Assembly: GCA_000231825.2 (NCBI GenBank)
Contig: JH720303.1
Span: forward strand, 1,610,918-1,674,917
Source: Tetrahymena elliotti 4EA
Lineage: Eukaryota; Ciliophora; Oligohymenophorea; Hymenostomatida; Tetrahymenidae
DNA length: 64,000 bases
Reading direction: 5' to 3'
Shown here: piece after piece, positions 23,843 to 40,121 of the stretch
How the letters are laid out: every line of letters begins with the position of its first letter
Position numbering within the stretch: the first letter of the stretch is position 1
Translations under genes and position numbers: made by a program
The notes under the pieces: generated by a model
What the model saw: only the letters and a program-made list of their open reading frames with translations
Databases searched by the model: none
Told to the model about the DNA's origin: nothing

Positions 23843-26631
23843 TCAATCTTGACCCTTATCCTTTCTTCTAATTTGATATTATTTCTTAACTTCTTCAGCT
23901 TGAGAAGGATCAATAGGTTCGTGACTTTTGTATTCCATGGAGAATTCACCCTTTTTAAATTCAAAATTATCAATAATTGTTAAATGTTAAATTTTTTTAC
24001 TTGACCGGAAGTTAAACCTCTCAATTCAGTAGCAAAACCAAACATAGAAGAAAGAGGACAATCAGCGTTAAGAATGAAGATATCACCTCTAGATTCAGTG
24101 TTTGTAATTAAACCTCTTCTTTTAGAAATAGCAGCCATGACAGTTTGCTATATTTTAATAAAATTAAATATTTTATTTTTTTTATTTAAAAGATTATACA
24201 TATTCAGAAGCAGCACATGTAACTTCGACATTCATGAAAGGTTCAAGAATAACTGGACCAGCATCATTGAAGGCCTTATTGAAAGCATATTTAGTGGCAA
24301 TCATGAAAGCGTTAGAAGAAGAATCGACAACGTGAGTTTGGCCATCTTCTAAGACAAATTTCAAGTTAACGACGGGATAACCAGTTTAAGGACCCTTTTC
24401 AATAACATCGTAGAATGATTTTTCACAAGCAGTTACGTATTCATTAGGGACATTAGTACCAATAACTTTGTTAGAGAATTAACAGCTGAAATCTTGAGGA
24501 TCATCAGGATTGACCATAGGTTCAACATAACCTAAAAATTTAAAAGAAAGAATTAGATCTATAAAATGATTTTAATCAAGTATTTATTACCAATAACTCT
24601 AGCAAATTGACCAGCACCACCAGATTGCTTCTTGTGAAGATAATCAAAGTGAGCCTTTTAAGTGATAGTTTCTCTGTAGTTGACAGTGGGATTACCAAGG
24701 ACAACATCAACATCGAATTCTCTTCTCATTCTTTCAGCATAGATTTGTAAATGCAATTCACCCATACCTGAAATAACAATTTCTTCACTTTCTTTATCAA
24801 TACTAACTCTGAAAGTAGGATCTTCTCTTGTGAATTTCTTCAAGGCTTTGTTGAATTTAGCACTTGATTTATTGTCCTTAGGTTTAATACTCAAACTAAT
24901 AACAGGAGCGGGGACGTGCATACTACTGCATCTAGCCTATATTAAATATGATTGTTTAAATTTCCTATTTCTAATGGAATTAATAAATATCTATTTACGG
25001 TATATGACATATCTCCTTCACAGAGGGTATCACCAGTAGCACATTCGACACCAAAAATAGCAAAAATTTCACCAGGGCCAGCTTCATTAATTTCTTCCAT
25101 CTAATTGGCATGCATTTTAATCATTCTGGAGATTTTCATTCTCTTCTTAACAGTAGTGTTATAAACGTTGTCACCTCTCTTAAGTTTACCTTGATAAACT
25201 CTAACATAAGTCAATTAACCGAACTTACTTTCTTCAAGCTTGAAGGCATAACCAACAAAAGGTAGTTTAGGATCAGGGATAAATTCAATCTTTTCTTCAG
25301 CTTAATTTTCTTCCTTTTATAAATAACCAACATTCTTTCTTTCTTCAGGTTTAGGTAAGTAATCCCTAACACCATCTAAAGCTAATTAAACACCCTATTA
25401 TATTTATATAAATTTTTTATTAATTGTTGCTAGTTTTTATTAATTATTAGAAGATTTTTTTATTCTAAATTCATTGTGTATTTAAAAACGTTTTATAAGC
25501 AAATTACTTTATTCTTGAAAGCAGATCCCATAAATACAGGAGAGAACTTCAAGGCAATAGTTTATCTACGAATGGCAGCCTTGATTTCTTCTGCAGTTAG
25601 TTCTTCTTCAGCAAGATACTTTTCTTCAATTTGAGGATCAATTTCAGCTAAGACTTCAATGAGTTCGTGTCTTTTTTCCTTGGCAAGTTCCATTAAATTG
25701 GCAGGAATATCCTAAACATTTAAAATTTCACCACTTTCACCTTCAAAAATAATAGCTTTCATTTGAATGATATCAACTAAACCTTTTAAACTTTGATCAA
25801 TACCAATAGGAATTTAGACAGCGGCAGCATGGATATTGAGTCTCTTTCTGACACTATCAATAGCAGCCCAAGGGTTAGCACCCATTCTATCAAGCTTATT
25901 AATGAAAATGATACGAGGAACTGAATATCTAACCATTTGCTTAAAGACTGTGAGAGTTTGAGGTTGGACACCAGCAACACCACAGAGAAGTAAGACACCA
26001 CCATCAAGCACTCTAAGAGCTCTTTCGACTTCAATAGTAAAATCTACGTGACCAGGAGTATCAATAACGTTAATACTGGATCCGTTCCATTTTAAATGAG
26101 TGGCAGCACTTTAAATAGTAATACCCTTTTTATAACATTAAAAATGTATTAAATCTACATCCAAAATATAATATAATTCAAAGGAAAGCCTTGAAAAATG
26201 TAACTCTATTTTTGATTTAAACATTTCTCATTCAGAGTAAAAATAAAATATTTTAGTATCCATTGATTTTTATCTATAAGAAATGTAAAGATATATTAAT
26301 GTGAATGATATGAATTATAAAGTAATAAAAAAATCTCTTGTTTTACCTTTTCTCTTTCTAAGTCCATGAAATCCATGGTAGCACCAACACCATCAGTACC
26401 CTTGACATCGTGGATAGAGTTAATTTTACCAGCGTAGAAAAGAACTCTTTCAGTAAAAGTGGTTTTACCAGAATCGATGTGTGCAGAAATACCAATATTT
26501 CTTAAACAGAAATTATAGTAGGGGTTGAAGGAGAGGGCATTGAACTTGTTAGCGAATTAAATGTTGCTGTGCTAGTATTTTTAAGCAGCTCCAATTAACT
26601 TAGATTGATGAGCGAATAATCTACCAAACAT
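23843..26631 (-). CDS. GFM1: Mitochondrial translation elongation factor G (EF-G1mt)
   Basis: Seven minus-strand exons: 26347-26631, 25508-26125, 24999-25394, 24591-24936, 24200-24531, 24001-24147 and 23843-23950. They give 743 residues, the family's usual length. GTPase motifs: G1 'AHIDSGKTT', G2 'GITIQSA', G3 'DTPGHVDF', G4 'NKLDR' and G5-like 'GSAFKNKG'. Later domains show '[15 protein letters not shown]', '[11 protein letters not shown]' and 'SKRRGLI'. The sequence follows EF-G1 (translocase) rather than EF-G2 (recycling), e.g. '[21 protein letters not shown]'. The first ~45 residues are basic/amphipathic without acidic residues, as in a mitochondrial presequence. It drives tRNA-mRNA translocation on the mitoribosome. 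In-frame TAA/TAG encode Gln. Confidence 0.96.
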
Positions 26632-27466
26632 TTTATCTATTTTAATTATGATTTTATTTATATGAACCTTGCTATTTATGTCTGCTTGTTTATACAAATA
26701 TGCTTGACTTTATTTTTTATAATTATAATATCTTTTAAAGATTTTTTTTGAAAAAGCTCTCAAAATAATAAGTTAAGATTAATTTCTTTTTTGTATCTTG
26801 TCCAATATTATTTCTTAATTAAAAATTAACTAGGGCTCAAAATCAAAATGAATATTTCAGAAATTTCTAATTGATAGCTAATTCCTATTTATCAAAAATC
26901 ATTTAAAAAAATATATAAAACAAACAAAAAAATCAATATTTTCAAATTCATCTCATCAAATTATTTACAAGCGAGGAGACCGACTCCTCCAAGAAAAGAT
27001 AATTTTTTATATTGAAAAAATCTTACTAAAAAGTTATATTTTATATTTTCAAAAAAATAAATTGAGAAATAATTTTTAATTTGTAAATTATTTTAACAAA
27101 AAAAATAATCATTTATTCATTAGAATAAAAATTAATATTAAAGACTTATTAAATTTATACTATATTTAGTTAATAAAATAAATCAAAGGAATTTATATTG
27201 TTTACAGATTTAATTTTGAAATATTGAAAATAAATAAATTAGCTGTTAATTTTGCAGAATTATTTGATAAAGAATTTTAATATTTTGAATTTGTATTTAA
27301 TCATTAACTAATTAATTTAACAAATAAAGACGACTTCTAATACTAAATTGTTATTATTTTGTCTGTAATTAATAATATCTAGTAAGAAAAAAATTTATCA
27401 GTAAACTAGCTAAAAAAAAACTAAAGCCATACATTTCACATACTTATTGATTATATTCTAGGTTAG
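26632..27466. other. Divergent intergenic region with a GC-rich hairpin
   Basis: Shared upstream region of mitochondrial EF-G (-) and the pseudokinase (+), almost wholly A/T except for the hairpin at 26973-26989. Confidence 0.6.
26973..26989. other. GC-rich inverted repeat
   Basis: GAGGAG, loop ACCGA, CTCCTC: a perfect 6-bp GC-rich stem in otherwise A/T-only sequence, about 340 bp upstream of the EF-G start. It could be a protein-binding palindrome or part of a small RNA. Function unknown. Confidence 0.5.
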
Positions 27467-30400
27467 ATGGGAAATACAACTCAAGTAGGACACATATAGA
27501 ATAATAAAATAACTTTCTTAAGAGATAAGTATATGAAATCTTTTGGAAATGTTAAAATTTATGAAGTGAAGCATTTTAATAAATAAGTGGTAGGTATACC
27601 ATGTTAGTTACCTGTTTCAGACCCTTAAAAACGCATAGGTATTTATTTTTGAAAGAGTTTCTTAAAGCTATTGAATCATATTATTATTTATATACTTTAA
27701 AAGATCTAAGACATCCTAATCTACTTAATGCTCTAGCTTTCGAGCACTAGTTTATGGAAGTGTTTGGGCTCAGCAGTAATAATTTAATATATTTTTTTGA
27801 ATACGTAGAAGTTTAATTAGCCTAAGTTCTTCACCAAAGAATTTCACTCAATTCGAGATTTCCTGAAGGAGATATCAAAAGAATCGCTTCTGAAGTACTT
27901 AACTGTTTAGTTTATTTGTAAAAATTTGATATTGCTATGGGAGATATAGAACCCTGCACAATATTTCACGATACAAATGAAAATTGTATCAAAATGTATG
28001 ATACAACTTTAATTTTAGGTGAACATCCAGTTTATAAAATGGCTAAGAGTTAATTTTAAGGAAGAAAACCTTATTATACACCTGAGGTTATTTATGCTCT
28101 TACATTTAATTAAGAAGAAGTCCTTAACAAGTATAAATTTTAAAGTGATATATTTTAGTTAGGATTAACTCTATTAGAACTTTGCTCTTTTTAAGACTCA
28201 ACTTAATTAATTGATACAGACAAGAAAAAAATCAATACAACAGAAATGGATACTAGGTTATAAAGGATTTGCCCAACATACTCTCTTAAATTATAATAAG
28301 TTATAAAATCCATGCTAAATTTGGATCCAAGAAAAAGACCATCAGCTTAAGAACTATTGACTTAAATTCAATCTTCAACTATATTGCCTGCAGCTACACC
28401 TGCACCATTTTAATCTAATTCATAGAGCTAGCTTAACACTAGAAGATCTTAGACTCCTAATCCCTAGATTATTTTTCAAAATTAGTAAATTACTAGTTCC
28501 CCTAATATAATTTAAAATAGAAGTAATTATCCTACTAGCCCTGTAAGTCCATTAATTAAGCAAAGAAACATCCCATTAGAATAATTTACTTCAAGGAATC
28601 CTTCATAAGTTATTTTCCCTAAAAACTAAGATAATAGTACACTTAACTGCTCATCAAATAATCTATGTAAATTAATATCTTTTTTTTATTTTTACAGAAT
28701 TTTAAAATTTCAATTTAATATAAAATATAGTGGATAACAATAACTCTCACAATGGTAGTTTTATTACATATACTAACAGCAATAATTAAAGTTTTATCAA
28801 CAATAAAAATAATAACAGCTCAAATGTAAGTTTCCAACAAATACAATAAGTACCTCCAAATTAAGTTGTTGCATAAAATTAAATTTTCCAAAAATAAGTT
28901 CCAACATAAAGAGTTAGATTTGAAGAGAGATCTGCTAGTCCAAGTTATTAATTCTAGCAATACTATAAGCCAAATTATAAAAATGCAAACTCTTTTGTTA
29001 GTTAATCTAAAAGTTAGAATGTTTCGCCTGTTAGAAGTGTTAGTAATAACCCTTCTATTTGTATACCAAGTAACTAAATTAATAACTAAAAGTAAAATCT
29101 AAGTTTTGCATAATTATTACAGCAAGATTATCTAAAAAACAATAAAATAATAAAATAAAAAAACAAAGAACAATTATTTGAATCAAAAGAATCAGAACCT
29201 AAAGTATACAACAGTCAGTAATCACGCTTGACTTTAGCAGACAAAACAAACTTAGTCGTTAACTAAAAGAATACAGTATAGTCTAAACCATCTCCTTTCA
29301 TAAAACATAATAGCAACAATAATATATCTGTTGCTAATAATGAAACTTCTTTTTCTAATAACTCAAGTTTTGTTTAGTAAGTTTAGAATCCATCTTACTA
29401 TTTTTATCAAAATTTATCTAATTATCCAAACAATGAAAATAATCCTGATCCAAACAGCAGAAGTAGAAAAGAATCTTATTAATTGTAATAAAAAAATAAT
29501 AATATTATCCACAATTATTCAAGCAATAAAATTAATATTAGCAATTAAAATGATTCAAAGCTTTTAAATGAAAATAGTTTCTTGGCTAATTAAAAGTAAA
29601 GCTAATTCCAATCAAACAATCCTTAATATTAGCAAGTAATAAACCAATCACCAATACTTTCTAAAGTAATTAAACCTTTAAACACTAGGATAGCTAATCC
29701 TATACCTAAAATAACTGTTATAACTTCCACTAATTAAAGATCTCTATCACCAATAGTAGGTAGAATAAATAAGTCATAATTTATCATACCTCCTTAAATA
29801 TAAATTACACCTGTTATCCCTTCAGTGATGGCTAATTACAATTCACCAATTCATTAATTGAGTAAAATTTAAATTTAACCTCACATTTAATCTCCTTAAG
29901 TAAATGATGCTATTAGTTAACAAAATATTATTCACAGTAATATCCATAATCCTGTTTCATAGTTTGAAAATTAATCTCAAAATTAAGGAAAATTAACTTA
30001 ATTAGCAGAAATTAAATAGCAACCTACTATAGAATCTGATAAGTATTCTCTTGCTAGCTTTAGTAATCCATAAACTTTTGTTTAAAAACTATAAAACTAA
30101 TAAGAGAATGAAAAAAATGAATATTTAGAAAGATATACTTTTAATGAGTTAGGATCAACTCCATCAAACTCAGATCAGTACTAAAACTATTATTAAAATG
30201 GGAATTCAGATGAATTGGTTTAAACAGGAGGAGACCAATAAAATAAATAAATTAAAAAGTAAGAATAAAACATATTTCAATTTTTCAATCAATCTGATTA
30301 AATAGATCCAGAGTTAACTGCTATGGCTAGTCCAACCTCATAAATTATACCATAATTTTCTTAAAATAACAATATTCAATTTAATCCATAAAACTTAAAT

Positions 30401-30661
30401 AAGGCTTTTGATACAATTCATGAAAACCAATACTTTTAATAATACTAATAAAATAATAACTATGAATCAAATGATTAGAAAAATTATGAGAATAATGACA
30501 ATAACAATGATACCAATTAGTTCTCTCTCAACAATTTTTAGAATTAGAAATATGATTAAACAGTTTAGAGGATTTAAAATAAACTTAACTAAATGGGTAA
30601 TCTAGAAGAGAGATTATAAAATCTAATATAAAAAAATTATGAATTATAGCAACATGAATGA
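27467..30661 (+). CDS. Pseudokinase with a ~720-residue Q/N-rich tail
   Basis: Exons 27467-27593, 27656-28666 and 28731-30661 (introns 62 and 64 nt), 1022 residues. Residues ~1-300 follow a protein-kinase fold: 'LKDLRHPNLLNALAFEH' (after helix C), 'YFFEYVEVQLAQVLHQR' (hinge), 'IASEVLNCLVYLQKFDIAMG' (helix E), 'YYTPEVIYAL' (APE-like), 'DIFQLGLTLLELC', and 'MLNLDPRKRPSAQELL' (the helix-H/I Arg). The catalytic loop reads MGDIEPCT instead of HRDxKxxN, DFG reads YDTT, and no glycine-rich loop is evident, so it is probably catalytically dead. The tail is Asn/Gln/Ser/Pro-rich, with most Gln as TAA/TAG, and is likely disordered or prion-like. ATG 27467 lacks competitors. Both introns are inferred from frame continuity. 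Confidence 0.85.
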
Positions 30662-31069
30662 ATTAATATATCTAAACAAAATATTAAATTGATATCTATA
30701 TAAGAATATTATTTATTTGTCGTACAAAGATATTCTTCTAACAAAATCTAAATCTAAGTAAATTTATGAAAAAGTAAAAAAATTATAAAAAATACACAAG
30801 CTTATATTGAATTTTCTTTTATTAAAATTTATTTATTACTTACTTAGTTCATCAAAAATTTTATCAAAAGTTTTGTTATGATTTTAAAGTATTTAACAGA
30901 AATTTAATCAAATTAAAAAAATTTGTATTTTTCTCATCTTTGTTTAATTATTTTATTTATTTGGCTTTAAAATGAATTGAAGTTTATTTAAAGTAATTAT
31001 TTTATAGGTTTATCTATTTCTAAAAATTATCTTGAGCAAAGTTATTTACTTTTTAATAAAGTTCTGTTA

Positions 31070-31535
31070 CAGATTTAATTATCCAATTATTGTTAAAAAT
31101 AATATATCAATTCAATTATAAAAGAAAAACTGTTTTAAGGGGCAACTAGAAGTGTATTATAAAACCTATTGATTGAATAATTTATTTGAGTGATAATAAA
31201 ATCTTAATCTCCAATCAGAAATTAGTATAAATTTTTCTAATAAGGTATCTATTTCATATAAATTATCTCTATTCATCTATTCAGATCTTTTTTATTAATT
31301 CTATTATTATTAAACATACCACATATGAAATCTAAATAATTAAAATTGCTAGGATACCTAAATTAGTAGTAGTAACATTAATAATAATTTTAAAATCCTG
31401 GAATGTAATATTAACAATAATAATATTACTAATGATAAATAAGAGAATAAAATTATAGTAAATACTTTAATAAACTTTGTTTTTTATTTTCTATTAAGTT
31501 TATCTATTTAAATTTTTTTTATTTTCGATTTTTAG
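31070..31535 (+). pseudogene. Internally deleted copy of the 33428-34919 segment
   Basis: Bases 31070-31323 match 33428-33671 (roughly 88-90% by eye), with a short continuation to ~31345. From 31351 to 31535 the match jumps to 34733-34919, near-identical (about 96-97%). The copy therefore lacks about 1 kb, comprising the leader, start codon and all four membrane segments. It keeps the final ~27 codons (a Q-run and 'FQNPGMQYQQQQYYQ'), the stop and 3' flank. The join is at ~31350. Confidence 0.7.
31073..31189 (+). pseudogene. Candidate 38-codon terminal exon, copy 1
   Basis: After an acceptor-like 'gttctgttacag' a frame of 38 codons runs to TGA 31187. The same frame and length occur at 33431-33547. 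Differences include synonymous changes (AGA/CGA, CTG/TTG, ACT/ACC, GCA/GCT), which suggests the ancestor was protein-coding. It encodes 'ATRSV' and 'QNLLIEQFI' near its end. No family recognised; the rest of the gene is not found nearby. Confidence 0.35.
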
Positions 31536-31957
31536 TAAAATAGATTGAATTTGATTTATTATTTTGATAATTTTATCTTTATATTTTAAGTTAATTTATT
31601 TGATAAATTAAAACCCAAAAAAATAATTCATTTTTAATGTTGAAATATTTCTATTCTTCTTTAATTTATTTATCTTACCAAATTATTCAATTTTTGATGA
31701 TCTTTCTCTAATTTCTTAAAACAATAATTAAAAAATAGCTAATATCATTTGAACAAAACTATTTCCTGTGGGTGAGAAATAATGTTTAGATTTTTATCAT
31801 TTTCTTTAACTTTAAAGCTCACAACTTAGACTTGTATATTCTTTACTCCTTTATAATTTTCTTCAATTTTTTAAAACCTATTTTTATAGTAAAAATGTTT
31901 TTCTAAATATATAAGTAAGTTCTTTATTAATATTGTTATGAAAAATATTTCTTAAAA

Positions 31958-32600
31958 AGAATAGCTAATTCAAATAAACAGTCCTTAATATTAGCAAATA
32001 AAAAATCAATCACATATAATTTCTAATAAATAAATAAATCTGTGAGCGCTGGATATCTAATCCTAAACAAAAAACAACAATAATAATTTCCACTAATTCT
32101 CTATTACCAATAATAAATATAATAAATAAATAAACTACCATTTAGAATACCTCCTTAAATATGGTTTTCCCTTACTAATTTTTCTGTATTGACTAGTTAG
32201 AATTATTCAATTCGTTAATAGAATAAAATTTGAATCAAACTATAAAATACCATTTAAGTTATAATAGTAAATTAATAAACAAATTTCAAAATTAAGAAAA
32301 AATTAATTAATTCTTTGAAATACAATAAAAAATCCTATAAATAATTTAATCATATTTATAGTTTTAAAATTGTTGAGATACATTTGTATTATTGTCATTA
32401 TTTTAATAAATAATCAAAATAAAAACAAATTTTTAATGGGATGAAGATAAAAATTAAATATTTGTAAGAAAAAATAATTTTTGTTTTTAGAAATAAAATG
32501 AATGTAATTTTTGAAAAAAATATTTAAAAATACTCACATCACAAAAGATTTTATCAAAAATTTTGTATAATATTTATTATTAGAAATTTAATAAAAACAA
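31958..32600 (+). pseudogene. Decayed copy of the pseudokinase tail and 3' flank
   Basis: Bases ~31958-32315 track 29591-30010 of the pseudokinase gene in order ('ccttaatattagcaa', 'tttccactaatt', 'atacctccttaaatat', 'tcaaaattaa'), with many indels and in-frame TGA. Bases ~32530-32600 then resemble 30848-30910 downstream of that gene ('attttatcaaaa.ttttgt', 'agaaatttaat'). The copy is much shorter than its source (~650 versus ~1300 nt), so it has lost internal sequence. Confidence 0.6.
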
Positions 32601-33053
32601 TATAATTTTATTAATATTAGAAAGACATAAACTCAAATAAGATAAATGATTAGACAGTTTGAATAGTTAATATAATCTTATTAATAATTTCCTCCTACAT
32701 CTACTTTTCAGAAAGAATTTTTCACTTATTGTTATAAATATAGATGTATTTATTTATAAAAGTAAGATTTTTTATGAAGAACACAAACATTATCAAACCC
32801 TGATTCATTTAATCAATCTATTAACTGATATAATAAGTATCAAATCATAATTAAATAAAAATAAATTTATCTAATAAGTTTAGATTCTCAATTCCAAATC
32901 TTTTTATAAATTTTGAAAAAACCAAATATAGGAGAAGGTTTAAGTTGTGAATAAAAAATCTATCTAACTTAAATCAGTTATTATCTTTAAAAATTTAAGA
33001 AATTAATTATTAAAAAAATCAAACAATCAAATTTGAAATAAAATTCATTAAAA

Positions 33054-33530
33054 ATGGAAAATCAACTTTAGACTAAAGGCTTTAAAAGCTTCTTATCGAA
33101 TTTTAATTAAATATAAAAAAATAAATTATGGCCAATAATTATTTGTTAAATAATTAAAAATTAAAGGTTTTATTATCTTATTTTCATTCAAATTAAAAAT
33201 AAAATTTTTTAGTTTAAAAATCAATAATTTTTTATTTCCCTTTCTATTTTAGGATTAAAGTCTTCATTAATACCTTCTTTCAATCATCATAAATTTCTTA
33301 AGCCTAATATCAATCTATTTAACTTATTAGAAAAACGATTAAGAAAAAGATAAAGTCTGATAAGGTGTATGATCAGAGTGTTTTTTAATTAATTTTATTC
33401 TTCTTTATTAAGTGCTAATGTATTTTTCAGATTTAATTATCCAATTTTTGTTAAAAATAATGTATCAATTCAATTATAAAAGAAATATTGTTTTAAGTAG
33501 CTACCCGAAGTCTTTTCTAAAACCTATTGA
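33054..33530 (+). pseudogene. Fragment resembling the 5' end of the four-TM gene, open for 158 codons
   Basis: ATG 33054 begins 'MENQLQTKGFKSFL', similar to 'MDNQLLIVQAKDFKTFF' of the intact gene at 33812; its upstream bases are also similar. Similarity stops after about 20 codons. The frame stays open to TGA 33528 but reads as low-complexity non-coding sequence and runs into the repeat at 33428. Confidence 0.35.
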
Positions 33531-33547
33531 TTGAATAATTTATTTGA
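33431..33547 (+). pseudogene. Candidate 38-codon terminal exon, copy 2
   Basis: Partner of 31073-31189, preceded by 'gtatttttcag' and ending at TGA 33545. It reads 'ATRSLFQNLLIEQFI' where copy 1 has 'ATRSVLQNLLIEQFI'. It lies about 265 nt upstream of the intact four-TM gene but in no recognisable gene. Confidence 0.35.
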
Positions 33548-33811
33548 ATGATAATAAAATCTTAATCACCCATCAGAAATTAATATAAATTTGTCTAATA
33601 AGGTATCTTTTTTTATAAATTCTCTCTATTCAGATCTTTCTTACTAATTTTGTTATTATTAAACATACCAGCAAATATAATCAGAAATATGATTAAAAGC
33701 TCATATGTAATCTAATTACTTAAAATTGTTAATGGTTTCTAACTTTAAAAATTAAAGAAATAATTTAAAAAAAATAGGAAAACAGAAATAAATTAGTAAA
33801 ATTATAAAAAA

Positions 33812-34817
33812 ATGGACAACTAACTTCTCATAGTATAGGCTAAAGATTTTAAAACTTTTTTCAGATAAAATCATCAAAAAACTCTCAATTTGTTTTATAT
33901 TTTTATCTGTCTACTAGGGGTAATCTCAATACTCTTTATTCTCTCCTCAGTTTAACTTAAACAAAAAGAGTACCATAATGGCTTATAAGTAGGAATCGTA
34001 ATAGTATCAGCTTCCTTTGGAGCTTTTCTAATAGCTTCTATTTATCTAGTTTGTAGTACTAATGGTAGCAGCACAGGCTTCACATTTGTTAGTTTGATTG
34101 TCTTCTTACTGAACGGAATATCCTGCACATTAACTTTCATTAGCTAAGTTTTAAGAATTTTTGATAGTTTTTGCAGTAAATTTTTTAAATTGACTTTTTA
34201 AAAATGAATGAAATTTATTTTTTTAATAATTAGATTACAATGTCACTCATTCAGAACCATTTGATGGGTATTATATTATATCTCATCTTAATAGCTATAA
34301 TTATAGTGTCTGCAGTTCAATAACCCATTCTAACTCACCTTCCGTTGTTTATAACCTCAGTTTGTAATATCTTAGTTCTCTTTGTAATAAGAATGCAACT
34401 TGTATTGATTAGGATTCTTTAACTGTTTACTACATGTATGATGAAGCATCATTTCAATTAGCTACTCTTATTATTGCTGGCATTTTTGAATTCCTTTACA
34501 TATTTGTGATTATCAAAATCAGGAATATAATCAAATCAACAAATTTAACTGTAACAGGTAATCCTGTGATTAATGAAGTAATAGCAGTTTAACAAGTGAG
34601 CCCAAATAGAATTGCAACTGTATCTCCAGTCTAGGTTAACCCTTAAATTATTATTCCACCTCCTCCTAGAATCAATTAAGGTTAGCTTAACAATTAAAAT
34701 TGTTATAATAATCCTGTAAACTATTCAAACCAAGGATACTTAAATTAGTAGTAGTAACAATAATAATAATTTTAAAATCCTGGAATGTAATATTAACAAT
34801 AATAATATTACTAATGA
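33812..34817 (+). CDS. Four-transmembrane protein with tetraspanin-like topology
   Basis: Exons 33812-34175 and 34234-34817 (58-nt intron), 315 residues. Hydrophobic segments lie at ~27-48 ('LFYIFICLLGVISILFIL'), ~60-80 ('GIVIVSASFGAFLIASIYLV'), ~89-110 and ~205-228 ('LATLIIAGIFEFLYIFVI'). A Cys-containing loop of ~90 residues between TM3 and TM4 ('SVCSSITH', 'SLCNKNATC') has the layout of tetraspanins, but I see no CCG motif. The cytosolic tail is Pro/Gln-rich ('IIIPPPPRINQG', then a run of Gln encoded mostly by TAA/TAG). Function unknown. It is the intact member of the local duplicated family; its 3' end is nearly identical to 31351-31535. Confidence 0.8.
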
Positions 34818-35644
34818 TAAATAAGAGATTAAAATTATAGTAAATACTTTAATAAACTTTGTTTTTTATTTTCTATTAAGTTTATCTATTTAAATTTTTT
34901 TTTATTTATCCATTTTTAGTAATATAAATATAATTTAATTTATAATTTGTTTTTAATTTATGTTTAAATTACAATAAATATATTATTAAACTTTAAATAA
35001 ATATTTTTATAATAGGATTTAATTAATAATATTTAAAATTTAAATTTTTACATTAATAATTTTTCAAACAAAACATTTTTTTAATTATCTTTTGATTTTT
35101 AAAAGGTTATTTTATATCAAGCAAAATATTTAATTTAAAAATGTTTGTTTTAAAAAATTAATTGTAATGTCATTAAATCTAGCCTCAGATTGTAAAGAAA
35201 GATATTTTATTGAAAAAATTTAACTTTTTTATAAAAAAGAGCTTTAAAATATAGCTTGATAATAATTTGTTCTTTAATAAATTTGATCTTGTAACAGTAA
35301 TAACAAAAACTAATAAAATAGATTGAAGTGTTAAATGACAGTTCAAACAATGCTCTTTTACATTAAAAAATGACGATATCTAAATTTTAATGATCCTTTT
35401 AAATAAAAATTAATCAGATTGATTTCTTCGAATAATTAAGGATAAAAAAAAAAATTTGAATTTGATAAAAAGCTTAATTATAGTTTTGTATTTAAAAATA
35501 GAAAGAACTTCTAAAGATCAATTTACTAATTAAAAAAAATTTTCTGATTAATTTTGATCACTCTTATCCTGTAAAAAAGAAATTAAAATTTAAAGTATAA
35601 TTAATATGAATAAAAAATAAAATTAATATACATATCCCCTAATT
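34818..35644. other. Intergenic
   Basis: The first ~100 bp are the duplicated 3' flank shared with 31425-31535. The rest is AT-rich upstream sequence of the ABC transporter. Confidence 0.6.

Positions 35645-40121
<4,477 letters not shown>

Larger units (their letters stand above)
30662..33811. other. Region of decayed duplicates between two genes
   Basis: No intact gene recognised. It holds degraded copies of the pseudokinase tail (31958-32315 and flank to ~32600), a deletion-bearing partial copy related to the next gene (31070-31535), and a fragment resembling the start of that gene (33054). These are listed separately. The remainder is AT-rich. Confidence 0.65.

Noticed and set aside
27638..27654. 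A 17-nt micro-intron in the pseudokinase gene that would restore the frame
   Set aside because: A normal 62-nt GT..AG intron (27594-27655) restores the same frame and matches intron sizes elsewhere.
28667..28697. A 31-nt intron ending at the first 'cag' in the pseudokinase gene
   Set aside because: The acceptor at 28730 gives a 64-nt intron in the same frame, typical for this genome.
33054..33530. An independent 158-residue gene
   Set aside because: Only the first ~20 codons resemble protein; the rest is low-complexity and runs into a duplicated block.
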